Source: Clostridia bacterium (GTDB taxonomy: Bacteria; Bacillota; Clostridia; Oscillospirales; QAMX01). From it: a stretch of 5,397 nt of DNA. Under the pieces are notes generated by a model. The model did not search any database and was not told where the DNA came from. It was given only the letters and a program-made list of their open reading frames with translations. Position numbers and translations under genes: made by a program. Location of the stretch: contig JAFYLV010000106.1 in the NCBI GenBank assembly GCA_017556885.1, positions 1 through 5,397 of the forward strand, in the 5' to 3' direction. Positions 1-5,388 of the stretch are shown here, one piece after another. Every line of letters begins with the position of its first letter. The first letter of the stretch is position 1.

Positions 1-402
1 GCAAAGGCCGCCGCAGTTCGCGCCTCTCTTATGCAGGCAAGTGGAGAAGAACCTCGACTGTCGGATATCGCGGAAAAGCTTGGCCTTCCGCCGGAGGAGA
101 TCGCCGCGGCAGAAACGGCGCTGGTGCATCCTGTGTCTCTGGAGGCGGAGACAGGGGATGGCAGGTGCCTTGCGGACTGCCTCGCGGCGGGGGAGGATAC
201 GGCAGAGTCGGCGGCGGAACGTGTGGATCTTTCTGCAGCACTGCAAGGACTTTCCCGCAGCGAACGGGCGGTCATACGGCTGCGGTATGCAAGCGCTTTG
301 ACCCAGACCCAGACGGCAAACCTTCTCGGTATGTCCCAGGTGCAGGTCTCCCGGACGGAACGGCGGATTTTGCGAAAACTGAGGGAGCGGATGCAAGGCT
401 GA
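1..402 (+). CDS. Sporulation-type RNA polymerase sigma factor (SigF/SigG family), C-terminal part, 5' truncated
   Basis: The frame is open from the first base and ends at TGA 400-402, giving 133 residues; the N-terminus lies outside the window. Residues about 1-45 look like sigma-70 region 3 (helical, with 'RLSDIAEKLGLPPEEI' then 'HPVSL', comparable to DPVSL in SigG). Residues about 78-131 are region 4, with a helix-turn-helix over about 101-122 ('TQTQTANLLGMSQVQVSR') that would contact the -35 element. The QVQVSR turn is closer to SigF, whereas PVSL is closer to SigG, so I do not choose between them; as I recall, SigF usually follows spoIIAB and SigG follows sigE. The protein would direct RNA polymerase to forespore promoters during sporulation. 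The region 2 core that binds the -10 box is not visible. No terminator separates it from the next gene, so some readthrough is possible. Confidence 0.85.
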   Translation, partial: AKAAAVRASLMQASGEEPRLSDIAEKLGLPPEEIAAAETALVHPVSLEAETGDGRCLADCLAAGEDTAESAAERVDLSAALQGLSRSERAVIRLRYASALTQTQTANLLGMSQVQVSRTERRILRKLRERMQG

Positions 403-404
403 CA

Positions 405-433
405 TTTACATTTTCTCTTTGTTGGTATATAAT
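405..433 (+). promoter_or_regulatory. Sigma-A promoter of the DHS-like/GmhA-like operon
   Basis: The -35 box TTTACA (405-410, 5 of 6 matches to TTGACA) is followed by a 17-bp spacer and a perfect TATAAT -10 box (428-433). The expected start point is near 440, leaving a short leader of about 25 nt before the ATG at 466. The promoter begins 3 bases after the stop of the upstream sigma gene, so the downstream pair can be expressed independently of it. This reading is directly from sequence; use in vivo is inferred. Confidence 0.85.
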
Positions 434-438
434 GTAAA
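405..438. repeat. Perfect 8-bp inverted repeat spanning the promoter (possible operator)
   Basis: TTTACATT (405-412) is repeated in inverted form as AATGTAAA (431-438), with 18 bases between the arms. The left arm contains the whole -35 box, and the right arm shares AAT with the end of the -10 box and continues toward the start point. A dimeric regulator bound to both arms would block RNA polymerase. The arms are AT-rich, as promoters are, so chance is possible. No U-tract follows, so it is not a terminator. Confidence 0.45.
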
Positions 439-448
439 AAAGACTTGC

Positions 449-455
449 AAAGGGG
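449..455 (+). promoter_or_regulatory. Ribosome binding site that fixes the start of the DHS-like gene
   Basis: AAAGGGG (449-455) lies 10 nt before ATG 466. It is only 1 nt from ATG 457 and downstream of TTG 445, so 466 is the start that fits. The same frame is open from both earlier candidates. Confidence 0.7.
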
Positions 456-465
456 AATGTATATT

Positions 466-1443
466 ATGGATCGCAACATCACCCGGCCGGGGCGGCTGGA
501 TTTTGACAATATCACCACCTACACCGTCAAGGACCGTAAAAATCTTGTGACCACAGAGAATATCTTCAAGGTCGGTGACAAGGTGGAGGAATATACCCAT
601 CCCGATTTTCTGACGTTGTGTGAAAAGGTGGCCGAGGCACGGCGCAACGGACGACCGGTCATTCTTTCCATGGGTGCGCACGTCATCAAGTGTGGCCTTT
701 CCCGTTTCCTGATCGCGCTGCTTCGTGAGGGCATCGTTACCCATATCTCCTCCAACGGCGCGGGTTCCATTCACGATTTTGAGCTTTGCTACAACGGAGG
801 TACCTCCGAGGACGTGCCCACCGCCATTGAGGATGGATCCTTCGGCATGTGGGAGGAGACCGGCGCGTGGATGAACGAGGCGATTCAGGCCGGTGCAAAG
901 GCAGGCCTCGGTTACGGTGAGGCTCTGGGCCGTTATATTGACGAGCATCCGGAAAAGTTCCCCTATCGGGAGGACTGCGTGCTATGGAATGCCTATAAGC
1001 TCGGTATCCCCGCCACCTACCACATTGCCCTTGGCACGGATATTATCCATCAGCATCCGAGCGTGGATTTTGCCGCCATCGGTGCCTGCTCCGGCGAGGA
1101 CTTTCATAAGATGTGCCACTCGGTTTCGCAGCTGGACGGCGGTGTGTTTATGAACTTCGGTTCCGGTGTTATCGGCCCGGAGGTTTTCCTCAAGGCCCTG
1201 TCCATCGCCCGTAACCTCAGTTATCCAACCTTCCGCATCACCACGGCGAACTTTGATCTGCATAAGCTGGGCGATTACCGCTCCAAGATTGGTTATTCCG
1301 ACCCGAACTATTACTACCGTCCCCGCAAGAATATCGTCAACCGTCCCACAAGTCAGGGCGGTCAGGGTTGGCATTTTGAGGTGGATCATCAGGTTTCCAT
1401 TCCCAATCTCTACTACCGCGTATCGAAGCTTCTGGAGGACTAG
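466..1443 (+). CDS. Deoxyhypusine synthase-like protein of unknown substrate
   Basis: The protein has 325 residues, soluble in appearance, with no signal peptide or membrane segment. I recognise a Rossmann-type layout similar to deoxyhypusine synthase (DHS). 'GAHVIKCGLS' (70-79) sits where DHS has its TSNLxSSG segment. 'NGAGSIHDFE' (97-106) matches the DHS TAGGxEED segment. 'LGIPATYHIALGTDIIHQH' (179-197), 'GACSGEDFHK' (206-215) and a glycine-rich 'GGVFMNFGSGVIGPEVFLKAL' stretch (225-245) correspond to the later NAD/substrate-binding half. DHS makes deoxyhypusine on eIF-5A in eukaryotes and archaea, a substrate bacteria of this type lack. The SWGK context of the DHS catalytic lysine is not recognisable in the C-terminal part, which instead holds a tyrosine/arginine-rich stretch (281-293). 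Canonical DHS activity is therefore unlikely, and a related NAD-dependent or transfer reaction on another small molecule is an inference. The gene is first in a two-gene operon with a GmhA-like isomerase, which hints at phosphosugar metabolism. Homology is judged by eye only. Confidence 0.75.
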   Translation: MDRNITRPGRLDFDNITTYTVKDRKNLVTTENIFKVGDKVEEYTHPDFLTLCEKVAEARRNGRPVILSMGAHVIKCGLSRFLIALLREGIVTHISSNGAGSIHDFELCYNGGTSEDVPTAIEDGSFGMWEETGAWMNEAIQAGAKAGLGYGEALGRYIDEHPEKFPYREDCVLWNAYKLGIPATYHIALGTDIIHQHPSVDFAAIGACSGEDFHKMCHSVSQLDGGVFMNFGSGVIGPEVFLKALSIARNLSYPTFRITTANFDLHKLGDYRSKIGYSDPNYYYRPRKNIVNRPTSQGGQGWHFEVDHQVSIPNLYYRVSKLLED

Positions 1444-1446
1444 GGA

Positions 1447-2103
1447 ATGGCATACGATAAAGTTTTTACTGAAGAAGAACTCATCAGCACCGCCTTTGCC
1501 CGCTATCCGGAGCTGGAGGTCTGCCGAGAGGATATCCTGCGTGCATGCGATGCGCTGGAGGCCTGCTATAACGGCGGCGGCCGGGTGCTTTTGTGCGGAA
1601 ACGGCGGCTCCAGCGCCGACTGTGCCCATATTGCGGGCGAGCTTCTGAAGGGATTTCTTTCCCTGCGCCGCCTGCCGGCAGATGTGCGGGCAGAACTGGA
1701 AAAATCCGGCGAGCTCGGAACCCTTTGTGCCGAAAAACTACAGGGATCTCTTGCAGCGGTAGATCTGACGGCCCAGGGTGCCATCATCGCTGCAGTGGCA
1801 AACGATACCGATCCCCGACTTGCCTATGCGCAGCAGCTTTGGGGACTTGGACGGAAGGGGGATGTGCTCATCGGTCTGTCCACCTCCGGCAATGCCGAAA
1901 ATGTCCGCTGTGCGGGCATTGCAGCCAAGGCGCTCGGCATGGTGCGCATCGCCATGACCGGCGAGACCGGTGGAAAGATGGGAGAGGAATTCGATATTGC
2001 CATCCGCGTTCCCTCCCGCCACACCCCGGACGTGCAGGAACTGCATCTGCCGGTGTATCACCTGCTGTGTGCCGTGACAGAGTACAGACTGTTCCACAAA
2101 TAA
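1447..2103 (+). CDS. GmhA-like SIS-domain phosphosugar isomerase (sedoheptulose 7-phosphate isomerase family)
   Basis: The protein has 218 residues with a single SIS domain. GmhA converts sedoheptulose 7-phosphate to D-glycero-D-manno-heptose 7-phosphate in the cytoplasm, the first step to activated heptoses for surface glycans. The phosphosugar loop 'GNGGSSAD' (51-58), the second loop 'STSGN' (145-149) and 'GGKM' (175-178) are present. The GmhA metal/active-site set is matched by H61, E65, Q197 and H205, with the Q+8=H spacing of the family. Compared with E. coli GmhA (about 192 residues), there is an insertion of roughly 25 residues at about 68-105, rich in charged residues. The start is clear: GGAGG at 1434-1438, inside the end of the preceding gene, lies 8 nt from ATG 1447, and the stop-to-start gap is 3 nt, so the two are co-translated. 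No heptose kinase (HldE-like) is nearby. The exact substrate is uncertain; the SIS isomerase assignment is firm. Confidence 0.88.
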   Translation: MAYDKVFTEEELISTAFARYPELEVCREDILRACDALEACYNGGGRVLLCGNGGSSADCAHIAGELLKGFLSLRRLPADVRAELEKSGELGTLCAEKLQGSLAAVDLTAQGAIIAAVANDTDPRLAYAQQLWGLGRKGDVLIGLSTSGNAENVRCAGIAAKALGMVRIAMTGETGGKMGEEFDIAIRVPSRHTPDVQELHLPVYHLLCAVTEYRLFHK

Positions 2104-2106
2104 AGC

Positions 2107-2138
2107 AAAAAGAGCATCCGAGTTTCGGATGCTCTTTT
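2107..2138. terminator. Bidirectional intrinsic terminator between convergent operons
   Basis: A perfect 14-bp stem (2108-2121 paired with 2125-2138) closes a 3-nt GTT loop. Its A-run on one side and T-run on the other give a U-tract in both directions: four Ts at 2135-2138 on + and five at 2111-2107 on -. It lies 3 bases after the stop of the GmhA-like gene and 4 bases beyond the stop of murD, so it can end both transcripts. Confidence 0.92.
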
Positions 2139-2142
2139 GAAT

Positions 2143-3528
2143 TTACAGCATGGCGCGGACGGCGGAGCGGAAGCGCTCGCCCCGTTCCTCAAAATTGGAA
2201 TAGAGATCGAAAGAGGTGCAGCCGGGGGAGAGGATGACGATATCTCCGGGAAGGGCGAGGGATCTTGCCGCGGCGACGGCATCCTCCATGTTGTTCTCGA
2301 TGCGGACGGGCAGTTTTTCTTCGTCATACTCGGGAGAATCGATGACGGCGGCGCGGATGCGCTCTGCCGTGTGACCGACAAGGATACAGGCCTTGGCCTT
2401 TTCGCGGAAAAGCGGACCGAGAGGTTCCAGCGGGATGCCCTTGTCGGCACCGCCGGCAAGGACGATGACCGGCTTGTCAAAGCAGGACAGAGCCGCGGCT
2501 GTACGCGTGGGGCTGGAATCAATGGAACTGTTGTAATAGCGCACGCCTTGAAGCTCGGCGACCAGCTCCAGCCGGTGAGGAACACCGCCGAAGTTCTTTG
2601 CCACCTGCCGCATGGCCTCAGGCGGAACAAATTCCGCTACGGCTGCTGCGGCGGCCATGTAATTCTCAATGTTGTGGGTGCCGGGGAGAAGGATTTCGTC
2701 TGCGGGGATAAGCGGGGTCTCGGTATCGTCCTCACAAAGGGTGATCACACCCTCGCGGAGGACCACGGCGGCATCCGTTCCCGTGCGGGAGAAGAGACGC
2801 ACGCGACCGGGGGCAATGGCAGCGCAGCCTGCGGTGATCGCATTATCGGCATTGAGCACCACCAGTCCGCCGGCGGTTTGATGACGGAAGATCTCCTGCT
2901 TTGCGGTGACGTATTCCGCCATATCCGTATGATTGTCCAGATGGTTTGGCGTGATATTGGTGATGACGGAAACGGCGGGGGAGACGGTCATGCTCATCAG
3001 CTGGAAGGAGGAAAGCTCCACCACGGCAAAATCCGCAGGAGCTATGTTCGGCACGTCGGAGAGCAGCGGACGGCCGATATTGCCGCCAAGATGGACGGTG
3101 TGCCCTGCGGCGCGGAGCATTTCGGCGACGAGGGTCGTGGTCGTGCTTTTGCCATCGCTGCCGGTGATGCCGATGATGGGGCAGGGGCAGGTCTCGAAGA
3201 AGAGCTCCATCTCCGAGGTGATCTGTGCACCTCGTGAACGGGCGGCCTCAAGGGCAGGATGGGAGGCCATGATACCCGGGGAACGGAAGACGATCTCTTC
3301 GTCGATCTCCTCAAGATAATCCTCACCGCAGCGGAAAGCCGCGCCGTGAAGTACAAGCTCGGCGCAGAGGGTAGGATCCAGCTTCTCGCGAGGCTGCTTA
3401 TCCCGGACGGTGAGCCGTGCGCCGGCAGCCATCAGCAGTCGGATCAAAGGCCGGTTGGAGATACCCATACCGAGTACGGCGATACGGCGGCCCTGATACG
3501 CGGAAAAAACTTCATCAAATCGGCTCAT
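2143..3528 (-). CDS. murD: UDP-N-acetylmuramoyl-L-alanine--D-glutamate ligase (MurD)
   Basis: This 461-residue cytoplasmic Mur ligase adds D-glutamate to UDP-MurNAc-L-Ala using ATP, the second amino-acid step of peptidoglycan precursor synthesis. The N-terminal UDP-binding domain shows 'GMGISNRP' (20-27). The central ATPase domain has the P-loop 'GITGSDGKSTT' (120-130, K127), 'ELSSFQL' (171-177), 'NITPNHLDNH' (191-200) and a lysine at 210 in the position of the carbamylated lysine. 'GTHNIEN' (283-289) and 'PHRLE' (317-321) lead into the C-terminal domain with 'DSSPTRT' (337-343), 'LAGGADKG' (357-364) and 'SPGCTSFD' (434-441), which binds D-Glu. Length is normal for the family. DSSPTRT replaces the DSKATNP of the enterobacterial enzyme, a variant I know from clostridial MurD. 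ATG 3528 overlaps the upstream stop as ATGA, and no good Shine-Dalgarno site is close, so translation probably depends on coupling to the glycosylase gene. It stands apart from a dcw/mur cluster, at least within this window. Confidence 0.97.
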   Translation of the reverse strand: MSRFDEVFSAYQGRRIAVLGMGISNRPLIRLLMAAGARLTVRDKQPREKLDPTLCAELVLHGAAFRCGEDYLEEIDEEIVFRSPGIMASHPALEAARSRGAQITSEMELFFETCPCPIIGITGSDGKSTTTTLVAEMLRAAGHTVHLGGNIGRPLLSDVPNIAPADFAVVELSSFQLMSMTVSPAVSVITNITPNHLDNHTDMAEYVTAKQEIFRHQTAGGLVVLNADNAITAGCAAIAPGRVRLFSRTGTDAAVVLREGVITLCEDDTETPLIPADEILLPGTHNIENYMAAAAAVAEFVPPEAMRQVAKNFGGVPHRLELVAELQGVRYYNSSIDSSPTRTAAALSCFDKPVIVLAGGADKGIPLEPLGPLFREKAKACILVGHTAERIRAAVIDSPEYDEEKLPVRIENNMEDAVAAARSLALPGDIVILSPGCTSFDLYSNFEERGERFRSAVRAML

Positions 3529-4091
3529 GCTTGCTTTGACGCGAGGGCGTCAGCCTCCTCTTTGATCTTTAAGAAATCGGTCAGCGCAGCACCCTTAAGG
3601 GACGGGTTGCGCAGCAGTGCGGCAGGATGGTACACGGCGGTCATGCGGACACCGGCGCGGTCGATCCACTGGCCGTGCTCCTGGGAGATGCGATAATCCT
3701 CGTGCAGGATGACCCCGGCGGCAATGCGGCCGAGGCAAACGATGATCTTCGGACGGATGAGGGAAACCTGGTTGCGAAGCCACGCAAGGCAGGCCTCACG
3801 CTCCTCGGGGAAGGGGTCACGGTTCTGGGGCGGGCGGCACTTGACGATGTTTGCAATATACACCTTTTCACGCTCAAAGCCTGCGGCAAGCAGCAGATCG
3901 TCCAAAAGCTTCCCCGCGCGTCCAACGAAAGGTATGCCGCTGGCATCCTCGTCCCGACCGGGGCCCTCACCGATGAAAAGCACGTCGGCATTGCGGTCGC
4001 CGCAGCCGAAAACCACCTTTGTGCGGCCCTCGCAAAGACCGCATTTCCGGCAGGAAAGGCAGGCTTGCTCCAGTTCGTCCCAACCGTACAT
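3525..4091 (-). CDS. Uracil-DNA glycosylase, family 4 (iron-sulfur type)
   Basis: This 188-residue enzyme would excise uracil from DNA to begin base-excision repair. It aligns by eye with Thermus thermophilus UDGa. It has the 'GEGPGRDED' active-site motif (41-49), 'PFVGRAGKLLD' (54-64), 'NIVKCRPPQNR' (81-91) and the distal 'HPAALLRNP' motif (155-163). Iron-sulfur ligands are expected at C14, C17, C85 and C101, with the C-x15-C spacing of the family. C11 and C20 extend the N-terminal cluster to a CxxCxxCxxC pattern. The protein is close to full family length but lacks the C-terminal tail of the Thermus protein. The start ATG 4091 has GGGAG (4108-4104) 12 nt upstream, somewhat long. It is the first gene of an overlapping pair with murD; no functional link between them is known to me. 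Confidence 0.95.
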   Translation of the reverse strand: MYGWDELEQACLSCRKCGLCEGRTKVVFGCGDRNADVLFIGEGPGRDEDASGIPFVGRAGKLLDDLLLAAGFEREKVYIANIVKCRPPQNRDPFPEEREACLAWLRNQVSLIRPKIIVCLGRIAAGVILHEDYRISQEHGQWIDRAGVRMTAVYHPAALLRNPSLKGAALTDFLKIKEEADALASKQA

Positions 4092-4122
4092 AAAAATTCA
4101 CATCTCCCGGAAGTTTTTCTAT

Positions 4123-4151
4123 ATTATAGCATGAAAAGTTCCGTTATGCAA
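4123..4151 (-). promoter_or_regulatory. Probable promoter of the glycosylase-murD pair
   Basis: Reading leftward, TATAAT (4128-4123) is preceded by TGC, giving an extended -10 box. A weak -35 match, TTGCAT (4151-4146), lies 17 bp upstream and overlaps the stop of the S1-domain gene. The predicted start near 4116 leaves a leader of about 25 nt. The perfect -10 and TG extension are the main support; the -35 matches only in its first three bases. Confidence 0.6.
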
Positions 4152-5079
4152 ATACGGTTTCCTCACCCCGGGGACAGCAGGCCGGCGCGTAGCGGAAGGC
4201 GCGGAGTCGCCCTTCGCTGACAAAATACCGGGGCGGCGCATAGATGGGAGCAGCAGGAGCGCGGTCAATGACGGCGAGCTTGATCTTCATGCGCTCCGGA
4301 CAGATATTCTTGATGTAAACAGAGACACTGTCCCCCTCGGAAAGTCCGGGGCAGGGCTCGGCAAGACCCGACAGATTGGGAGAGAGCTCCACAAAAACAC
4401 CGTAGCTCTCGATGCCACGGACAATGCCGCGAACGGTCTCTCCCGGGGAAAAACAGGCTGCATTTTCTTCCCAGGTGCCGAGAAGTTCTTTGTGTGTGAG
4501 ATAAATGCGCCCGGCGGTGGGATCTGTGGAAAGAACACAGGCGCGGATCTCCTGCCCCGCGCGGAAGCGCTCGGCGGTATGGCGGATGCGGGAGATAGAA
4601 ATACGGTCTGCCCCGATCATGGAGACGATGCCGCGACCGATATCGGCAAAGCAGCCGAAGGATTCCAGATGCGTTACCCGTGCGCGGAGAATATCTCCGG
4701 GCAGCAGATCCCGGCAAAGTGTTTGCAGTGCCTCCTGCTGCACCAGGCGGCGCGAGCAGAGAATATAGGGATCCGGGGAATCCAGTCCGGAAATATCGGT
4801 GATGCGGAATGCTACCGGTTTACCAACCCGGGAAAGAATGGCGATATCCCGTACCTGCCCCTCTGCAATACCGAGAGCTGCTTCCGTGCGGGGAATGATC
4901 GCCCGAACACCGGGAAGGCGCAGAATCAGCTCATGGCCGATCCCGCAGCGCTCGGCAACCGCCTCCAGTACTGTGCCTCTGTCCCTGGCGAGCGTAAGTC
5001 CCTCCCGACAGGATAGCAGGTGCTCGTTTTCGGCAGTTCCGGAGAGGGATCCCTCCGGAAGTATGTTTCCCTGCGGCAT
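4144..5079 (-). CDS. S1-domain RNA-binding protein (clostridial ribosomal protein S1-like)
   Basis: The 311-residue protein has three S1/OB-type modules. The first (about 30-112) is divergent and contains 'VRAIIPRTEAALG' and 'RDIAILSRVGKPVAF'. The second (about 127-198) has 'GDILRARVTHLESFGCFADIG' followed by a basic 'RISISRIRHTAERF' stretch. The third (about 212-272) has 'GETVRGIVRGIESYGVFVEL'. A conserved-looking tail ends in 'EETVFA' (306-311); I recall a similar ETVF ending in clostridial homologues. Such proteins are usually annotated as 30S ribosomal protein S1, but with three modules and this tail it is probably not the full S1 that binds the ribosome; the RNA target is unknown. ATG 5079 is supported by AAGGGAG (5097-5091) 11 nt upstream. 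The gene is divergent from DUF951 across about 110 bp. No terminator follows it, so readthrough into the glycosylase gene is possible. A clear promoter of its own is not evident: only AT-rich -10-like sequence around 5105-5112. Confidence 0.85.
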   Translation of the reverse strand: MPQGNILPEGSLSGTAENEHLLSCREGLTLARDRGTVLEAVAERCGIGHELILRLPGVRAIIPRTEAALGIAEGQVRDIAILSRVGKPVAFRITDISGLDSPDPYILCSRRLVQQEALQTLCRDLLPGDILRARVTHLESFGCFADIGRGIVSMIGADRISISRIRHTAERFRAGQEIRACVLSTDPTAGRIYLTHKELLGTWEENAACFSPGETVRGIVRGIESYGVFVELSPNLSGLAEPCPGLSEGDSVSVYIKNICPERMKIKLAVIDRAPAAPIYAPPRYFVSEGRLRAFRYAPACCPRGEETVFA

Positions 5080-5112
5080 AAGATCAGTTGCTCCCTTCTT
5101 TTAGGTTATATA

Positions 5113-5141
5113 TTGTGATTTTTGGAAAACTATGGTACACT
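5113..5141 (+). promoter_or_regulatory. Extended -10 sigma-A promoter for the DUF951 gene
   Basis: TTGTGA (5113-5118, 4 of 6 to consensus) is followed by a 17-bp spacer and TACACT (5136-5141), preceded by TGG, an extended -10. The predicted start is near 5148, which excludes the in-frame ATG at 5122 as the translation start. The region also serves as the leader of the divergent S1-domain gene. Confidence 0.7.
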
Positions 5142-5170
5142 ATATGCAGACGGATACCCTGTTATGTTCC

Positions 5171-5182
5171 AAGGAAAGGCGG
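5171..5182 (+). promoter_or_regulatory. Ribosome binding site for the DUF951 gene
   Basis: A purine-rich AAGGAAAGGCGG tract lies 8 nt before ATG 5191, where the conserved family N-terminus MDVRVGD begins. The in-frame ATG 5164 lies upstream of this tract and GTG 5182 abuts it, so 5191 is preferred. Confidence 0.6.
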
Positions 5183-5190
5183 TGTGGCGC

Positions 5191-5388
5191 ATGGATGTCC
5201 GTGTGGGCGATCGGCTGGTGATGAAAAAAAGCCATCCCTGCGGCAGCTCGGAATGGATCGTGCTGCGCTCCGGCATGGATTTTCGTCTGCGCTGCGCGGG
5301 CTGCGGGCATGAGGTGCTGACACCCCGTGCAAAGGCGGAAAAAAATATTCGCCGCATCCTTCGGGAACAGACGGGGGAAAATGAATGA
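5191..5388 (+). CDS. DUF951 family protein (YyzM-like), function unknown
   Basis: This 65-residue basic protein matches the DUF951 pattern, widespread in Firmicutes and known as YyzM in Bacillus. Visible signatures are 'MDVRVGDRLVMKKSHPCG' (1-18), 'SEWIVLRSGMDFRLRC' (20-35) and the 'CAGCG' knuckle (35-39). C17, C35 and C38, perhaps with H15 or H40, could form a small metal site; this is an inference. The glycine-aspartate beta start resembles a small barrel and the C-terminal 20 residues look helical and basic, which would suit nucleic-acid binding, but no function is established to my knowledge. The start at 5191 follows from the predicted transcription start and Shine-Dalgarno site upstream. 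Its TGA (5386-5388) overlaps the ATG of the next gene, so the two are likely co-translated. Confidence 0.92.
   Translation: MDVRVGDRLVMKKSHPCGSSEWIVLRSGMDFRLRCAGCGHEVLTPRAKAEKNIRRILREQTGENE

Noticed and set aside
445..465. Upstream starts TTG 445 and ATG 457 for the DHS-like gene
   Set aside because: They lie before or directly against the AAAGGGG binding site; only ATG 466 has proper spacing.
406..948. Open frame on the - strand opposite the DHS-like gene
   Set aside because: It lies antisense to a coding region with its own promoter, ribosome binding site and recognisable motifs; no supported start signal or family match.
982..1629. Open frame on the - strand across the junction of the DHS-like and GmhA-like genes
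   Set aside because: It would run antisense across two coupled real genes, and its translation shows no recognisable domain.
2137..3237. Long open frame on the + strand opposite murD
   Set aside because: It is antisense to an unmistakable MurD, has a low-complexity Gly/Asp/His-rich translation with no family resemblance, and starts inside the terminator. It is a GC-rich shadow frame.
4141..4157. Possible terminator after the S1-domain gene (CCGT...ACGG)
   Set aside because: Only a 4-bp stem with no U-tract; too weak to be an intrinsic terminator.
5101..5135. Sigma-A promoter for the S1-domain gene on the - strand
   Set aside because: -10-like TATATA/TATAAC sequences exist at 5105-5112, but no credible -35 box lies at 16-18 bp, so I did not call it.
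5122..5190. N-terminal extension of the DUF951 protein from ATG 5122
   Set aside because: ATG 5122 lies inside the promoter spacer, upstream of the predicted transcription start, and the family begins at MDVRVGD.
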